From Bacteroidales bacterium (lineage in GTDB: Bacteria; Bacteroidota; Bacteroidia; Bacteroidales; Paludibacteraceae): a stretch of DNA of 64,000 nucleotides. Under the pieces are notes generated by a model. That model searched no databases, was not told where the DNA came from, and saw only the letters and a list, made by a program, of their open reading frames with translations. Positions 1-8,186 of the stretch are shown here, one piece after another (within the stretch, counting starts at the first letter, position 1; each line of letters opens with the position of its first letter). The stretch covers positions 54,582-118,581 of the forward strand of contig SUXC01000008.1 in NCBI GenBank assembly GCA_015061165.1, read 5' to 3'. The translations under genes were made by a program, and so were the position numbers.

Positions 1-1948
1 TGATGCAGGTAAGAGTGGCATGCAATCCTTTTTTATTCAATTTGACAAATCTGCCAGTTGGTGCTACGCGCCATGTTACATTTTGGTCGTATGCATCCGC
101 AGGTGTGATAATTGCAGTTATGTGTGCCGTATCGCCCACATTCACGGTGATGTTGGTTTCGTTCAATGCAAACTCTTTCACATGAATCTTATGTGGCTCG
201 GTGCTGATTTCCCATGCTGCAATACCACCACCGAGACAGTATTCGTAGAGGTTCACCGTGATAGAATCTACTCGTTCCCAATGGAAGAATGCTCCTACCG
301 ATGCATTACCGCTATAGCCATCGCTACCTAATGGCTCTTGTGTGTACATAGGTGTAAGATCGGTAGCAGTCATATCGCGTAGTGTCCAACCACCGTTGTA
401 GTTCGTTCCAGAGGCATGTACGAACATCTCGTGTCCGCCTAATCGGAAGAACGCACCACCAATAGAACTATTGCGCGCAGGAGCCGTTGTGGAGTATGAA
501 CCAGTCAAATATCCGCCTTTGTCGGTACCTTTGTAGAGGTAATAACCTTGATTGCGTACTTGATAGATGAAATGTGCAGGGTTGTTGTCAATAGGAATCA
601 CATAGCCAGCAGTCGTTCCCTCTATACTTACGGGGTAAGAGGTGGTATTGACATATTGTCCGTTAGCAATTTTCACAACATCCACGTATTTGTGTTTGTT
701 AGGGAAGAAATACACATATCCTCCTTCTTCAGAGAAAATATCGCCACTGGCAGTTGGAAAATTGGTTTGTCCATCGTGATTGAGGGTAAATTCAATAGCA
801 TGCTCGCTATTATCTTCTGCTTTATATACGGTCAAATGATTTGGTGTTGCTGCTTCAACAGAAGTATGCAACATCAAGTTGCCTGCATCATCACGACAGA
901 TGCCGTGACATAGGTTGTCCACCTCAACGGATTCAATGTTACCTGTGGTATCAATGGTTACGAGCTTATTGTTGTAGTAATCAGCAGCATAGAATACTCC
1001 ATCAATATATGCAGCCTCTTGTGCTTGGAAGTATGCTCCTCCTTTGGTCGTTGGGAAGTCTGGAGGCAATGTACCTGCTGTTTGTGAGCGATGAAAGAGT
1101 GGGGTGATGTACAAGGTATCCAATGGCTCTCTTGGTGCAAGTGCATTCCAATCGATTTCATCCAGTTCAGGCATCTCACTTGGCATGAGATAATCACAAG
1201 TCATGGTGGTGCAACCTAATTCGCCATGTTGCTTGTAAGATGTTTCGCTATTGACAGTCCAGCAAGCCACTTCCATGCCTGCATCGTGGCATTTGCGAGC
1301 CATTGCCTTGGTCAAACCGCCAGTTTGTACACTCGGGTCAATGCCCCATTGCAGACACCATTGATAGCGTGCTTCGGTAACTTCGTAGCAGAGAAATTGA
1401 CACTTGAGTGCAGGGTAGTTTTCGCGTACATATTCCAATGACTTTTGCATGGATGTGAGTATGCGCGCTTCTTCCACGAGTCCGTGTTTCTCAATCAACT
1501 TGTACAAGCCAGGGAAGCGACTCATGTCGTTGTTATTAATACCGACAGCCCACTTCAACTCGATGATAGGGAATACATTATTCTCCTTGCAAATCTCTAA
1601 AAAGCGATCTACTGTACACAATTTGCCAGTGTACGTAACGCCACTGCGCGTTTGTGTGAGGGGTAAGTCTTTGAGGTTTTCCCATTTGCTATCAGGAATA
1701 GATACTCCTTCATGTCCTACACGATTCAAATCATCATCATGCCAGCATACATACTCGCCATCGCTGGTGGTCTTGACATCAATCTCCAAACCCGTATAGC
1801 CGTAATGGTTAATGCCATTCATAAATGCCTCTTCGGTGTTCTCTACGCCGCGATAACTACCTCGATGACCTGCAAACTGAGGCTTCCAAGCATATGCTTG
1901 TACAAATATGCAAATAATGCAAAACAGAGTAATGATTCGTTTCATCAT
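1..1948 (-). CDS. Secreted glycerophosphodiester phosphodiesterase with C-terminal Ig-like domain (3' end outside window)
   Basis: The frame is open from an ATG at 1948 to the left edge, giving 649 residues without a stop, so the C-terminus lies outside the window. Residues 1-21 form a signal peptide. The GDPD domain (about 24-250) starts with HRGSYRGVENTEEAF, continues with LEIDVKTTSDG and WHDDDLNR, and ends near MEVACWTVN; these carry the usual His, Glu and Asp metal and catalytic residues of enzymes that split glycerophosphodiesters to glycerol 3-phosphate and an alcohol. A long beta-rich segment of unknown role follows (about 265-580), then a Big_2-like Ig fold (from about 584, with NVGDTAHITAVITPADA). 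A second ATG at 1945 would only drop one Met. Export to periplasm or surface is inferred. The GDPD call is firm; the role of the middle region is unknown. Confidence 0.88.
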   Translation of the reverse strand, partial: MMKRIITLFCIICIFVQAYAWKPQFAGHRGSYRGVENTEEAFMNGINHYGYTGLEIDVKTTSDGEYVCWHDDDLNRVGHEGVSIPDSKWENLKDLPLTQTRSGVTYTGKLCTVDRFLEICKENNVFPIIELKWAVGINNNDMSRFPGLYKLIEKHGLVEEARILTSMQKSLEYVRENYPALKCQFLCYEVTEARYQWCLQWGIDPSVQTGGLTKAMARKCHDAGMEVACWTVNSETSYKQHGELGCTTMTCDYLMPSEMPELDEIDWNALAPREPLDTLYITPLFHRSQTAGTLPPDFPTTKGGAYFQAQEAAYIDGVFYAADYYNNKLVTIDTTGNIESVEVDNLCHGICRDDAGNLMLHTSVEAATPNHLTVYKAEDNSEHAIEFTLNHDGQTNFPTASGDIFSEEGGYVYFFPNKHKYVDVVKIANGQYVNTTSYPVSIEGTTAGYVIPIDNNPAHFIYQVRNQGYYLYKGTDKGGYLTGSYSTTAPARNSSIGGAFFRLGGHEMFVHASGTNYNGGWTLRDMTATDLTPMYTQEPLGSDGYSGNASVGAFFHWERVDSITVNLYEYCLGGGIAAWEISTEPHKIHVKEFALNETNITVNVGDTAHITAIITPADAYDQNVTWRVAPTGRFVKLNKKGLHATLTCI

Positions 1949-1955
1949 GTATTAT

Positions 1956-2693
1956 TTAAGGTAGATTATTTCTTCTGAACTCAGCCAATACGATGGCGGT
2001 AGCGATACCTACATTCAAACTTTCGGAAGTGGGCATATCAGCGGGGTAGGAGGGGATTAGTAATGGATGTGTTACGCATTCTCTAACCGATTGTGAGATG
2101 CCATTGCCTTCGTTGCCCATGACTATAATACCTTTGTCCTTGGTTGGAATAGCAGATGGTTCATACATATTCTTGCCATTGAGCAATGTGCCATATATGG
2201 GATAACCATTCTGCTGATACTTGCTCAAAACGCTTGACAAATCATCCACATAGTGCAACTGCACCCTTGCTAATGCTCCCATGGTGGCTTGTACGACTTT
2301 GGGATTGTAGCAGTCGGCTGTCTCGCGCGAACATATTATATGGTGTATGCCAAACCAATCGCAAGTGCGAATAATCGTTCCTAAGTTGCCTGGGTCTTGC
2401 ACGCCGTCTAATGCTACCCATAGCCCATGCCCCATAACCAATACACCATCGCCAATCGCTTCTCGCCTCTTGAATACCCCAATCACGCCTTGTGGTGTGC
2501 GCAAAGAAGACATTTGCTCAATTTCTGTGGGGGTGGCATTGTCGGGTGAAACCAATAATACCAACTCAAATGCATCTGTGAGGTCATGCACACATTTCTC
2601 ACCTTCTGCCACAAACACACCTTCCGCATCGCGGAATTTCTTTTGTTGCAGTTGGCGAACCCATTTTATTTGTGCTTTACTCAAATGTTGCAT
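1956..2693 (-). CDS. TrmH/SpoU-family RNA 2'-O-methyltransferase
   Basis: A SPOUT-class SAM-dependent RNA ribose methyltransferase of 245 residues. The N-terminal part resembles the SpoU substrate-binding domain (residues about 1-75). The knotted catalytic domain shows the three family motifs: NLGTIIRTCDWFG, GNEGNGIS and SESLNVGIATAI. An upstream ATG at 2747 would add 18 residues, but a good promoter at 2717-2747 overlaps that extension, so the start at 2693 (MQHLSKAQIKW) is preferred. It sits 7 bp upstream of the GDPD gene and is likely co-transcribed with it. Whether it acts on 23S rRNA or tRNA cannot be told from sequence; rRNA is the commoner role for this subgroup. Confidence 0.88.
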   Translation of the reverse strand: MQHLSKAQIKWVRQLQQKKFRDAEGVFVAEGEKCVHDLTDAFELVLLVSPDNATPTEIEQMSSLRTPQGVIGVFKRREAIGDGVLVMGHGLWVALDGVQDPGNLGTIIRTCDWFGIHHIICSRETADCYNPKVVQATMGALARVQLHYVDDLSSVLSKYQQNGYPIYGTLLNGKNMYEPSAIPTKDKGIIVMGNEGNGISQSVRECVTHPLLIPSYPADMPTSESLNVGIATAIVLAEFRRNNLP

Positions 2694-2716
2694 TGTTTGA
2701 TTGTTTTTTGAGGCTG

Positions 2717-2747
2717 CAAAATTACAAAATATTTTTGAATGTTGCAA
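2717..2747 (-). promoter_or_regulatory. Bacteroidota-type promoter for the SpoU methyltransferase gene
   Basis: On the minus strand TTG (2747-2745), a 20-nt spacer, then TAATTTTG (2724-2717), matching TAnnTTTG. It supports the downstream start at 2693. Confidence 0.7.
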
Positions 2748-2777
2748 GGATTTATCCTATTTTTCGGCTATCTTACC

Positions 2778-2820
2778 CGTTACCACTCCGTTATCACTCC
2801 GTTACCACTTCGTTACTGTC
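2778..2820. repeat. Short tandem repeat, 11-bp unit, about four copies
   Basis: Four imperfect copies of CGTTACCACTC lie between the ABC-F stop codon and the SpoU promoter. No coding or terminator function is visible. Confidence 0.7.
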
Positions 2821-2844
2821 CTGTAGTTTCCCTATAGTTTGCTT

Positions 2845-4596
2845 TTATGCTTCACCTATTTCGCTTAGTTCCAACCATCGCATTTCTGCCTCGTCTAAGG
2901 TATCTTGTACTTCTTTGTAGCGTGCAGAGGCTTGGGCTATATCATCAGGATTGGTCGCTCCGCCCGACAATAGGGCTTCTAATTGGGCTTTTTCTGCTTC
3001 GAGAAGAGGCATTTGTTTCTCCAACTCCTCTAACTCACGCTTCTCCTTAAAACTCAATCGGCGTTTCTGCTCGGTTTTGTTTTTCGTGCCTTTCGCCTCT
3101 TGCCTCTCGCCTTTTGCCTCTTGTCTAATAGCCTCATCGCCTTTCGCTTCCAATCGATACTGCGTATAGTTGCCTGGGAAATCTTGTACCTTGCCATTGC
3201 CATGGAAGACAAACAGGTGATCCACCACGCGGTCCATGAAGTAGCGGTCGTGACTCACCACGATCAAGCAGCCTTGAAAGTTTATTAGATATTCTTCCAG
3301 TACATTCAGCGTGGGTATATCAAGGTCGTTGGTGGGCTCGTCCAATATGAGGAAATTAGGACTGCGCATCAGTACGGAGCATAGGTGCAGTCGTTGCCGC
3401 TCGCCACCTGATAGTTTGCCAACAAAGTCATATTGCTGACTGGGTGAAAAAAGAAACATCTGCAAGAACTGACTGGCTGTCATTTTTTGTCCATTGCCCA
3501 AATCTACCACTTCGGCAATGTCGCGAACAACATCAATGACCTTTTTTCCTTCATCAAACTGCAATCCCGTCTGTGCATAGTAACCGAATTTTACCGTGCT
3601 ACCCACATCCCAATTGCCACTATCCACGGGTACTTCGCCCAGCAGTAGTTTGATAAAAGTGCTCTTGCCTGTGCCATTGTTGCCAATGATACCCAGCTTT
3701 TCGTAGCGCGAGAAGACGTAGTTGAAGTGCTGCAAGATGACTTTTTGCTCACCTGTGCGGGGCGATACAAACGTTTTGCATACATCTTTGGCTTCGAAGA
3801 TTTTGTTGCCGATATAGCCCGATTTTACAGCCAAACGAATATCCGACTCGTTGCGTTGTTGTTTGGCTTTTTTCTCTATTTCGTAGAAGTTATCAATGCG
3901 GTATTGTGCTTTGTGTGCACGTGCTTGGGGCATGCGACGCATCCATTCCAGCTCGGTGCGATAGAGGTTGCGCGCTTTCTCTACTTCAGCATTGTGCGCT
4001 TCGATACGCTCTGCGCGTTTCTCTATATAGTAGGCATAGTTGCCGTGGTAGCTATAGAGCGAATGTTCATCTAACTCAAATATATCGGTGCAGACATTGT
4101 CCAAGAAATAGCGGTCGTGGGTCACCATGAGTATGGTGAGGGCTTTTTCGCCTCTTGTTGTACGATTGCGTAGGTATTCCTCCAACCAGACTACTGTTTC
4201 AAGGTCCAAATGGTTCGTAGGCTCATCCAGTAGAAGAATATCAGGTTCATTGTCCAATGCTTGTTGCAATAGCAGTTTCTTCTGCTGCCCACCGCTGAGT
4301 TTCTGGAACTCCTCTATGCTTGCCTTATCGCCCAATAGCCTTATCGCCTCATCGCCTAATAACCTTTGTGGCAGATACTTGATTTTGAGGTCGTTACGCC
4401 ATGTAATCTTACCATTGTCGTAATCGGTCTTGCCCATCAATATATCCAGCAACGTACTTTTTCCAATACCATTGCGGGCAATCAGGGCAATGCGTTGCCC
4501 TTTGTTTACCGCAAAACTGATATTGCTAAACAGCATTTTCGAACCTACAGATTTTGTAAGCCCTTCTACCAATAAATATGGAGTAACTGCTGCCAT
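2845..4596 (-). CDS. ABC-F family ATPase with a shortened first nucleotide-binding domain
   Basis: A soluble tandem ABC protein of the translation-factor/antibiotic-resistance ABC-F class, 583 residues, with no membrane segment. NBD1: Walker A near ARNGIGKST, signature LSGGQQKK, Walker B LLLDEPTNHLD. NBD2: GNNGTGKST, LSGGERQR, LILDEPTNDLD. The inter-domain linker and a charged C-terminal coiled coil are present. In NBD1 only about 20 residues separate YLPQ from LSGGQ, where Bacteroidota relatives usually have 70 to 80; the residues left (LLGDEAIRLLGDKA) are encoded by an intergenic-type repeat. A second repeat-coded patch (EAKGDEAIRQEAKGERQ) precedes the coiled coil. Members act on ribosomes; the exact role here is not known. 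The downsized NBD1 may alter function. Followed by 83 bp of repeats separating it from the DUF4837 gene upstream. Confidence 0.88.
   Translation of the reverse strand: MAAVTPYLLVEGLTKSVGSKMLFSNISFAVNKGQRIALIARNGIGKSTLLDILMGKTDYDNGKITWRNDLKIKYLPQRLLGDEAIRLLGDKASIEEFQKLSGGQQKKLLLQQALDNEPDILLLDEPTNHLDLETVVWLEEYLRNRTTRGEKALTILMVTHDRYFLDNVCTDIFELDEHSLYSYHGNYAYYIEKRAERIEAHNAEVEKARNLYRTELEWMRRMPQARAHKAQYRIDNFYEIEKKAKQQRNESDIRLAVKSGYIGNKIFEAKDVCKTFVSPRTGEQKVILQHFNYVFSRYEKLGIIGNNGTGKSTFIKLLLGEVPVDSGNWDVGSTVKFGYYAQTGLQFDEGKKVIDVVRDIAEVVDLGNGQKMTASQFLQMFLFSPSQQYDFVGKLSGGERQRLHLCSVLMRSPNFLILDEPTNDLDIPTLNVLEEYLINFQGCLIVVSHDRYFMDRVVDHLFVFHGNGKVQDFPGNYTQYRLEAKGDEAIRQEAKGERQEAKGTKNKTEQKRRLSFKEKRELEELEKQMPLLEAEKAQLEALLSGGATNPDDIAQASARYKEVQDTLDEAEMRWLELSEIGEA
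3090..3156 (-). repeat. In-frame repeat insertion in ABC-F gene (GCCTnnCGCCT family)
   Basis: The coding strand repeats variants of GAGGCGAAAGGCGAGAGG and encodes EAKGDEAIRQEAKGERQEAKG. The same words occur in the intergenic stretch 4600-4679 and in rimO. Confidence 0.75.
4321..4366 (-). repeat. In-frame repeat insertion in NBD1 of ABC-F gene
   Basis: Tandem GGCGATAAGGC / GGCGATGAGGC words encode LLGDEAIRLLGDKA at the place where the helical subdomain of NBD1 is missing. Confidence 0.7.
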
Positions 4597-4679
4597 TTCC
4601 CTTGCCTCTCGCCTTTAACCTCTAACCTTTAACCTTTAACCTCTCGCCTTATCGCCTCATCGCCTAATCGCCTCTAACC
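4597..4679. repeat. Intergenic oligonucleotide repeat cluster (CGCCT / ACCTTTAACCT family)
   Basis: The gap between the ABC-F and DUF4837 genes is almost entirely permutations of CTAACCTTTAACC and CGCCTCATCGCC. This is the intergenic form of the words found inside several coding genes of the window. Confidence 0.75.
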
Positions 4680-5819
4680 TTATTCAATCGAGTCCTGTGG
4701 AAGAGACAGCGTATAGAGTATGGCTTCTGCTTGGCGTAGTGCGTTGCGTTTCTTTTGTCCCGCTGCGTAGATAAATGCTTCGGCAGTTACTACACGTCCA
4801 TTCACTTGGTCAAGACGGGTGTGGCTCACATACGGACCGCCCATGGCTTCACCGTTGATGATTTTCCATAGTCCGCGTATTTCAGTGCATTGTTCATCCT
4901 CTTGTACAATGATAGAGCGCAGTTGCGGAGGCATAACCTTGTACTCTGTACCCATATACGAACCTTCTACGCTGGCACTCACTACGCGACTGAGTACAGC
5001 ATCGCGCTTGTCATTGAGATAGTCTATCGTAAAAGTCTTGTCATCGGTGTAGGGGTAAGTATATACCACGAGGTCGCGACGCATGCTACCTTTGTTGTTG
5101 CAGCACCACATGAGGCGTACCTCTGGGGCTACGGTGATAGGATTGCGCAGACTATAGGTGGTGGCTCCGCTGAGTACGGTGTCCATGATGAGCATATAAT
5201 CCTCTGGAATCAGCATGTCGTAGCCCTGTTGCTGAAGGATAGCACGTGCTGCTTTGTTGGTACTGGCGCGATAGAACTTAGTTTGGCGCTTAATCTCTTG
5301 ATTAACAAACCACTCGCGAATCTCCTCGCCATGCTCCAACCAATAACTTACAAATTCTTCCTCCGAAGGCGACTGAATACGGCATATCGCTTGTGGAGTG
5401 GACCAATAGTCGTTGGATACTTTGGCCTTCAATTGAGTGTATTTCTGTGGGTTGATATCCACGAACAGGATGTTACGTGTGGGCTTAAAGAGGTCATCAA
5501 ACTGTGTGGTAGTCACTTTATTCACACGGAAATAGGGTTCTACCTGTGGCATGCAAGGCATATCAGCACCCATCACAGCCTCTACCAAATCGTATAGGCT
5601 GGCAATAGGTTTGGTATAGCCCGATGCCTCGTTCACCAACGAGTGTTTGGCTACTTCGTTGATTTGTTCTTGTGTTAGAGGTTGGTCATCAATAACCACC
5701 AGACATTCGTAAATAGAACCTGTTGCGGAGGTCAGTGTACGCCCTGTGCTCTTTGAGCAACCGACCATCGCTATCGTGGCTGCCACCAAAATCAGGCTTC
5801 GAAAGATACTTTTTTTCAT
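4680..5819 (-). CDS. DUF4837 family lipoprotein
   Basis: A 379-residue protein with a lipoprotein signal ending at the lipobox MVGC (Cys about 21), so probably anchored in the envelope. The body matches my memory of the Bacteroidota-specific DUF4837 family, including the segment NKGSMRRDLVVYTYPYTDD and a C-terminal EAFIYAAGQKKRNALRQAEAILYTL. No enzymatic motif is visible and the function is unknown. A strong promoter (5850-5880) lies 31 bp upstream of the start. The gene may be co-transcribed with the ABC-F gene downstream, although 83 bp of repeats separate them. Confidence 0.75.
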   Translation of the reverse strand: MKKSIFRSLILVAATIAMVGCSKSTGRTLTSATGSIYECLVVIDDQPLTQEQINEVAKHSLVNEASGYTKPIASLYDLVEAVMGADMPCMPQVEPYFRVNKVTTTQFDDLFKPTRNILFVDINPQKYTQLKAKVSNDYWSTPQAICRIQSPSEEEFVSYWLEHGEEIREWFVNQEIKRQTKFYRASTNKAARAILQQQGYDMLIPEDYMLIMDTVLSGATTYSLRNPITVAPEVRLMWCCNNKGSMRRDLVVYTYPYTDDKTFTIDYLNDKRDAVLSRVVSASVEGSYMGTEYKVMPPQLRSIIVQEDEQCTEIRGLWKIINGEAMGGPYVSHTRLDQVNGRVVTAEAFIYAAGQKKRNALRQAEAILYTLSLPQDSIE

Positions 5820-5849
5820 AATCGTAGGGTATTATATGGATTTTGTCTG

Positions 5850-5880
5850 CAAAGGTACAAAAAATTGCTTACATATGCAA
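5850..5880 (-). promoter_or_regulatory. Promoter of the DUF4837 lipoprotein gene
   Basis: Minus strand TTG (5880-5878), 20-nt spacer, TACCTTTG (5857-5850). Confidence 0.75.
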
Positions 5881-5910
5881 TACCTTAAAGAAAAAAGCCG
5901 TCCTTAAAAG

Positions 5911-5933
5911 AAAAAAGCCGTCTCGCGACGGCT
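5911..5933 (-). terminator. Intrinsic terminator of the candidate sRNA
   Basis: Stem AGCCGTC / GACGGCT with a 4-nt loop (5916-5933), followed on the minus strand by six T. The 19-20 bp preceding it on that side (5885-5922) is duplicated in tandem, giving a second partial arm and T-run. Confidence 0.7.
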
Positions 5934-6004
5934 ATTTTTCCACGGTATTAGTCTGTTTGATTTTTTAAGGTACAAAAAAGATTGAATTTTGGTCTCTTTC
6001 AAAA
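5911..6004 (-). ncRNA. Candidate small RNA (orphan promoter plus intrinsic terminator)
   Basis: A canonical minus-strand promoter (6011-6041) is followed about 70 nt later by a GC-rich hairpin with a T6 tail (5911-5933), and no reading frame of note lies between. The predicted transcript is roughly 95 nt, ending before the separate promoter of the DUF4837 gene. I do not recognise it as tmRNA, RNase P RNA, 6S or SRP RNA. The 5' end is inferred from the promoter position. Confidence 0.5.
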
Positions 6005-6010
6005 CCGCTG

Positions 6011-6041
6011 CAAAGGTACTGCTTTTTCATAACACCCGCAA
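6011..6041 (-). promoter_or_regulatory. Orphan promoter driving the candidate sRNA
   Basis: Minus strand TTG (6041-6039), 20-nt spacer, TACCTTTG (6018-6011). No gene starts downstream before a terminator. Confidence 0.7.
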
Positions 6042-6097
6042 GAGCAAATTTATGTTGTGCAACACCTTTTTTCGATTTTTGACCTTAAAAAATGTTT

Positions 6098-6118
6098 AAT
6101 AACATATTTACCGTTATT
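6098..6118 (-). terminator. Possible weak terminator after the phosphodiesterase gene
   Basis: AATAAC / GTTATT hairpin overlapping the stop codon, followed on the minus strand by AAACATTTTTT. AT-rich and short, so weak. Confidence 0.35.
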
Positions 6119-6608
6119 TTCTATCAAGTTCGATGACTTCTAAATCACGAATTTCTGTACCATCCACCACAAAACGCAACAATGTTTGTACAGTATGCCA
6201 ACCCTGTTTACCCGCTGCGCCTGGGTTCATGGTCAGCATCTGCCAAGTGGGGTCGTATTGCACTTTTAATATATGGCTATGTCCGCAGACAAACAACTGG
6301 GGTGTCTCCTTCTTAAACATTGGCAACAGCCACGGATTGTACTTCCCTGGATAACCACCGATATGTGTCAGCAATACATTCACATCTTCCACACGAAAGC
6401 GGTAAAACTCGCTGAGCGAATACCTTACATCGCCACTATCCATATTGCCATATACCGCGCGTGTAGGCTTGAACTCACGCAGGTGTTGCAGCACCATGGC
6501 ACTGCCTATATCGCCCGCATGCCAAATCTCATCCACATGGGCGAAGTGCTCCAATACTCTGGGGTCAAGGTAGCCATGCGTATCGCTTAGTAATCCAATT
6601 CGTGTCAT
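6114..6608 (-). CDS. YfcE/MJ0936-type metallophosphodiesterase
   Basis: A small calcineurin-like phosphoesterase of 164 residues, the usual length for the YfcE/MJ0936 group. Metal-ligand motifs are in order: DTHG (residues 9-12), GDIG (about 32), GNMD (about 56), a His in LLTHIGG, and GHSH (about 110). It should hydrolyse phosphodiesters in the cytoplasm with two divalent metals; the natural substrate is unknown. It lies 47 bp downstream of the gldF-like gene and has no promoter of its own that I can see, so the two are probably co-transcribed. Confidence 0.88.
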   Translation of the reverse strand: MTRIGLLSDTHGYLDPRVLEHFAHVDEIWHAGDIGSAMVLQHLREFKPTRAVYGNMDSGDVRYSLSEFYRFRVEDVNVLLTHIGGYPGKYNPWLLPMFKKETPQLFVCGHSHILKVQYDPTWQMLTMNPGAAGKQGWHTVQTLLRFVVDGTEIRDLEVIELDRK

Positions 6609-6655
6609 GGGGAGTTCTAGGGGGTATAAGTTCTGGGGTTTAAAAGTTTAGGAGG

Positions 6656-7321
6656 TTAGCGTTGTTCGGCGCGGTTCATGATTAGGATACTGACTACGAC
6701 TGCTATTATAGCCACCGATAGGAAGAATACCACATCGCGCAAATCTACTACACCACGGGAGATACTGCTATAATGCTCTTGCAATGTTGCCCAATAAAGG
6801 ATGAAGCAACTCACTGCTCCCAATATAAACGCTACCAATTGGCTGCGCGTCAGGGTACTACAGAGTAAACCAATACCAGTGAAAGAGGCACTTAGGAAGA
6901 CAAGCCCCATGAATGAACCTACGAATTGTCCACTATCAATGTTGCCCATCGGTTCTGCCATATAAAAGACTATGAAATAGTGCACGATACAAGGTAACAG
7001 GGCTATGATAATGAGTATAAATGCTGCCATATACTTGCCCACCACAATCTTCCATAGTGGGATAGGTTGTGCTCGGAGCAGTAGCCATGTGCCACTTTGT
7101 CGCTCTTCTGCAAAAAGTCGCATGGTCAAGGCTGGGCAAACCAACATCAGTAACCACGGACTGATTTGAAATAATCCATCTACTTGTGCATAACCAGATT
7201 CGATGATGTTCCATTGTCCTGGAATAACCCATAAGAATAGGCTCACAGCCAATAGGAACAACCCAATCACAATATAGGCAATCGGCGTGGAAAAATAGTA
7301 TGACAATTCTTTTCGGAACAT
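6656..7321 (-). CDS. gldF: GldF-like ABC transporter permease
   Basis: A 221-residue inner-membrane permease with six hydrophobic segments (about 15-35, 52-70, 98-120, 130-155, 160-180, 193-213). The start MFRKELSYYFSTPIAYIV and the phrase RLFAEERQSGTWLLLRAQPI are typical of GldF, the permease of the gliding-motility-associated GldFGA transporter, related to the ABC-2/NosY group. The usual partners gldG and gldA are not adjacent in this window, so it may act with a distant ATPase. A promoter at 7350-7380 sits 29 bp upstream. Assignment to GldF rather than a general ABC-2 permease is likely but not certain. Confidence 0.75.
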   Translation of the reverse strand: MFRKELSYYFSTPIAYIVIGLFLLAVSLFLWVIPGQWNIIESGYAQVDGLFQISPWLLMLVCPALTMRLFAEERQSGTWLLLRAQPIPLWKIVVGKYMAAFILIIIALLPCIVHYFIVFYMAEPMGNIDSGQFVGSFMGLVFLSASFTGIGLLCSTLTRSQLVAFILGAVSCFILYWATLQEHYSSISRGVVDLRDVVFFLSVAIIAVVVSILIMNRAEQR

Positions 7322-7349
7322 GTGCTTATATGTTATAGTAATTTGCCTG

Positions 7350-7380
7350 CAAAGGTATAATTTTTATGAGAGATATGCAA
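7350..7380 (-). promoter_or_regulatory. Promoter of the gldF-like gene
   Basis: Minus strand TTG (7380-7378), 20-nt spacer, TACCTTTG (7357-7350). Confidence 0.75.
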
Positions 7381-7478
7381 GGATTTGGTGTAAAAAATCA
7401 TTTTTTCGGTTAAAAATAGCACTTTTTGGTGTTGGCATTATTACTAATGCTGTTTGCAAACAATGAGGCAAGGAGTAC

Positions 7479-8123
7479 CTATCGTGAAGCATGCGCCAAG
7501 CCATAGCGACATATCTCTAACAAACCACAGTTCGTACATTTAGGAGTACGAGCTTGGCAGGTATAACGACCATGCAACAAAAGCCAATGGTGCGCCTTAG
7601 GAATAACCGATTCGGGAATATACTTGATGAGTTGCTGCTCACTATCCAACGGATTCTTAGCTTTAGTAGTCAGACCAATACGTTCCGCTACGCGGAAAAT
7701 ATGCGTGTCCACTGCCATCGTAGGTTGGTTCCACCAAACAGCCAATACCACATTAGCCGTCTTGCGCCCTACACCTGCCAGCGTTTGCAATTCCTCGCGC
7801 GTGTCAGGGATATGACCATCATATACCTCCACAACACGCTTAGCCATTTGTACCAAATGCTCCGCCTTGCTATTAGGATAACTGACAGATTTGATATACG
7901 AATAGACCTCTGCCGCACTGGCTTGCGACAAAGCACAAACAGTAGGATATGCCGCAAACAAAGCAGGCGTAACCATGTTCACACGTTTGTCTGTGCATTG
8001 AGCCGATAGCATCACGGCTACCAGCAATTGGTATTCGTTCTCAAAATGCAGCTCGCTCTCGGCAATAGGCATGTTCTCCTCGAACCATGCCAGGGCTTTT
8101 TCGTATCGTTCTTTGGTTCTCAT
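7479..8123 (-). CDS. nth: Endonuclease III (DNA glycosylase/AP lyase)
   Basis: A base-excision repair enzyme that removes oxidised pyrimidines and cuts the abasic site. The helix-hairpin-helix with the catalytic Lys is LAGVGRKTANVVL, the catalytic Asp is in AVDTHIFRV, and the [4Fe-4S] ligands follow Cys-X6-Cys-X2-Cys-X5-Cys at the C-terminus (CQARTPKCTNCGLLEIC). The start at 8123 (MRTKERYEKAL) gives 214 residues, close to the E. coli enzyme; an in-frame ATG at 8162 would add 13 residues encoded by an intergenic repeat (GATTCGTGATTC words) and is not preferred. It follows the DUF4924 gene with a 63-bp gap. Confidence 0.95.
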   Translation of the reverse strand: MRTKERYEKALAWFEENMPIAESELHFENEYQLLVAVMLSAQCTDKRVNMVTPALFAAYPTVCALSQASAAEVYSYIKSVSYPNSKAEHLVQMAKRVVEVYDGHIPDTREELQTLAGVGRKTANVVLAVWWNQPTMAVDTHIFRVAERIGLTTKAKNPLDSEQQLIKYIPESVIPKAHHWLLLHGRYTCQARTPKCTNCGLLEICRYGLAHASR

Positions 8124-8186
8124 TATTGTGTCGGGATTCGTGATTCGTGATTCGTGAATCAAGAATCGGGATTCGGGAATCGGGGA
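8124..8186. repeat. Intergenic GATTCGGGAATCG-type repeat cluster
   Basis: Tandem variants of GATTCGTGATTCGTG and GGGATTCGGGAATCG fill the gap between the DUF4924 gene and nth. Related words occur at 10982-11008 and inside uvrA (32049-32090). Confidence 0.7.

Noticed and set aside
7479..8162. nth start at 8162.
   Set aside because: The extra residues come from an intergenic repeat; the start at 8123 gives the family length.
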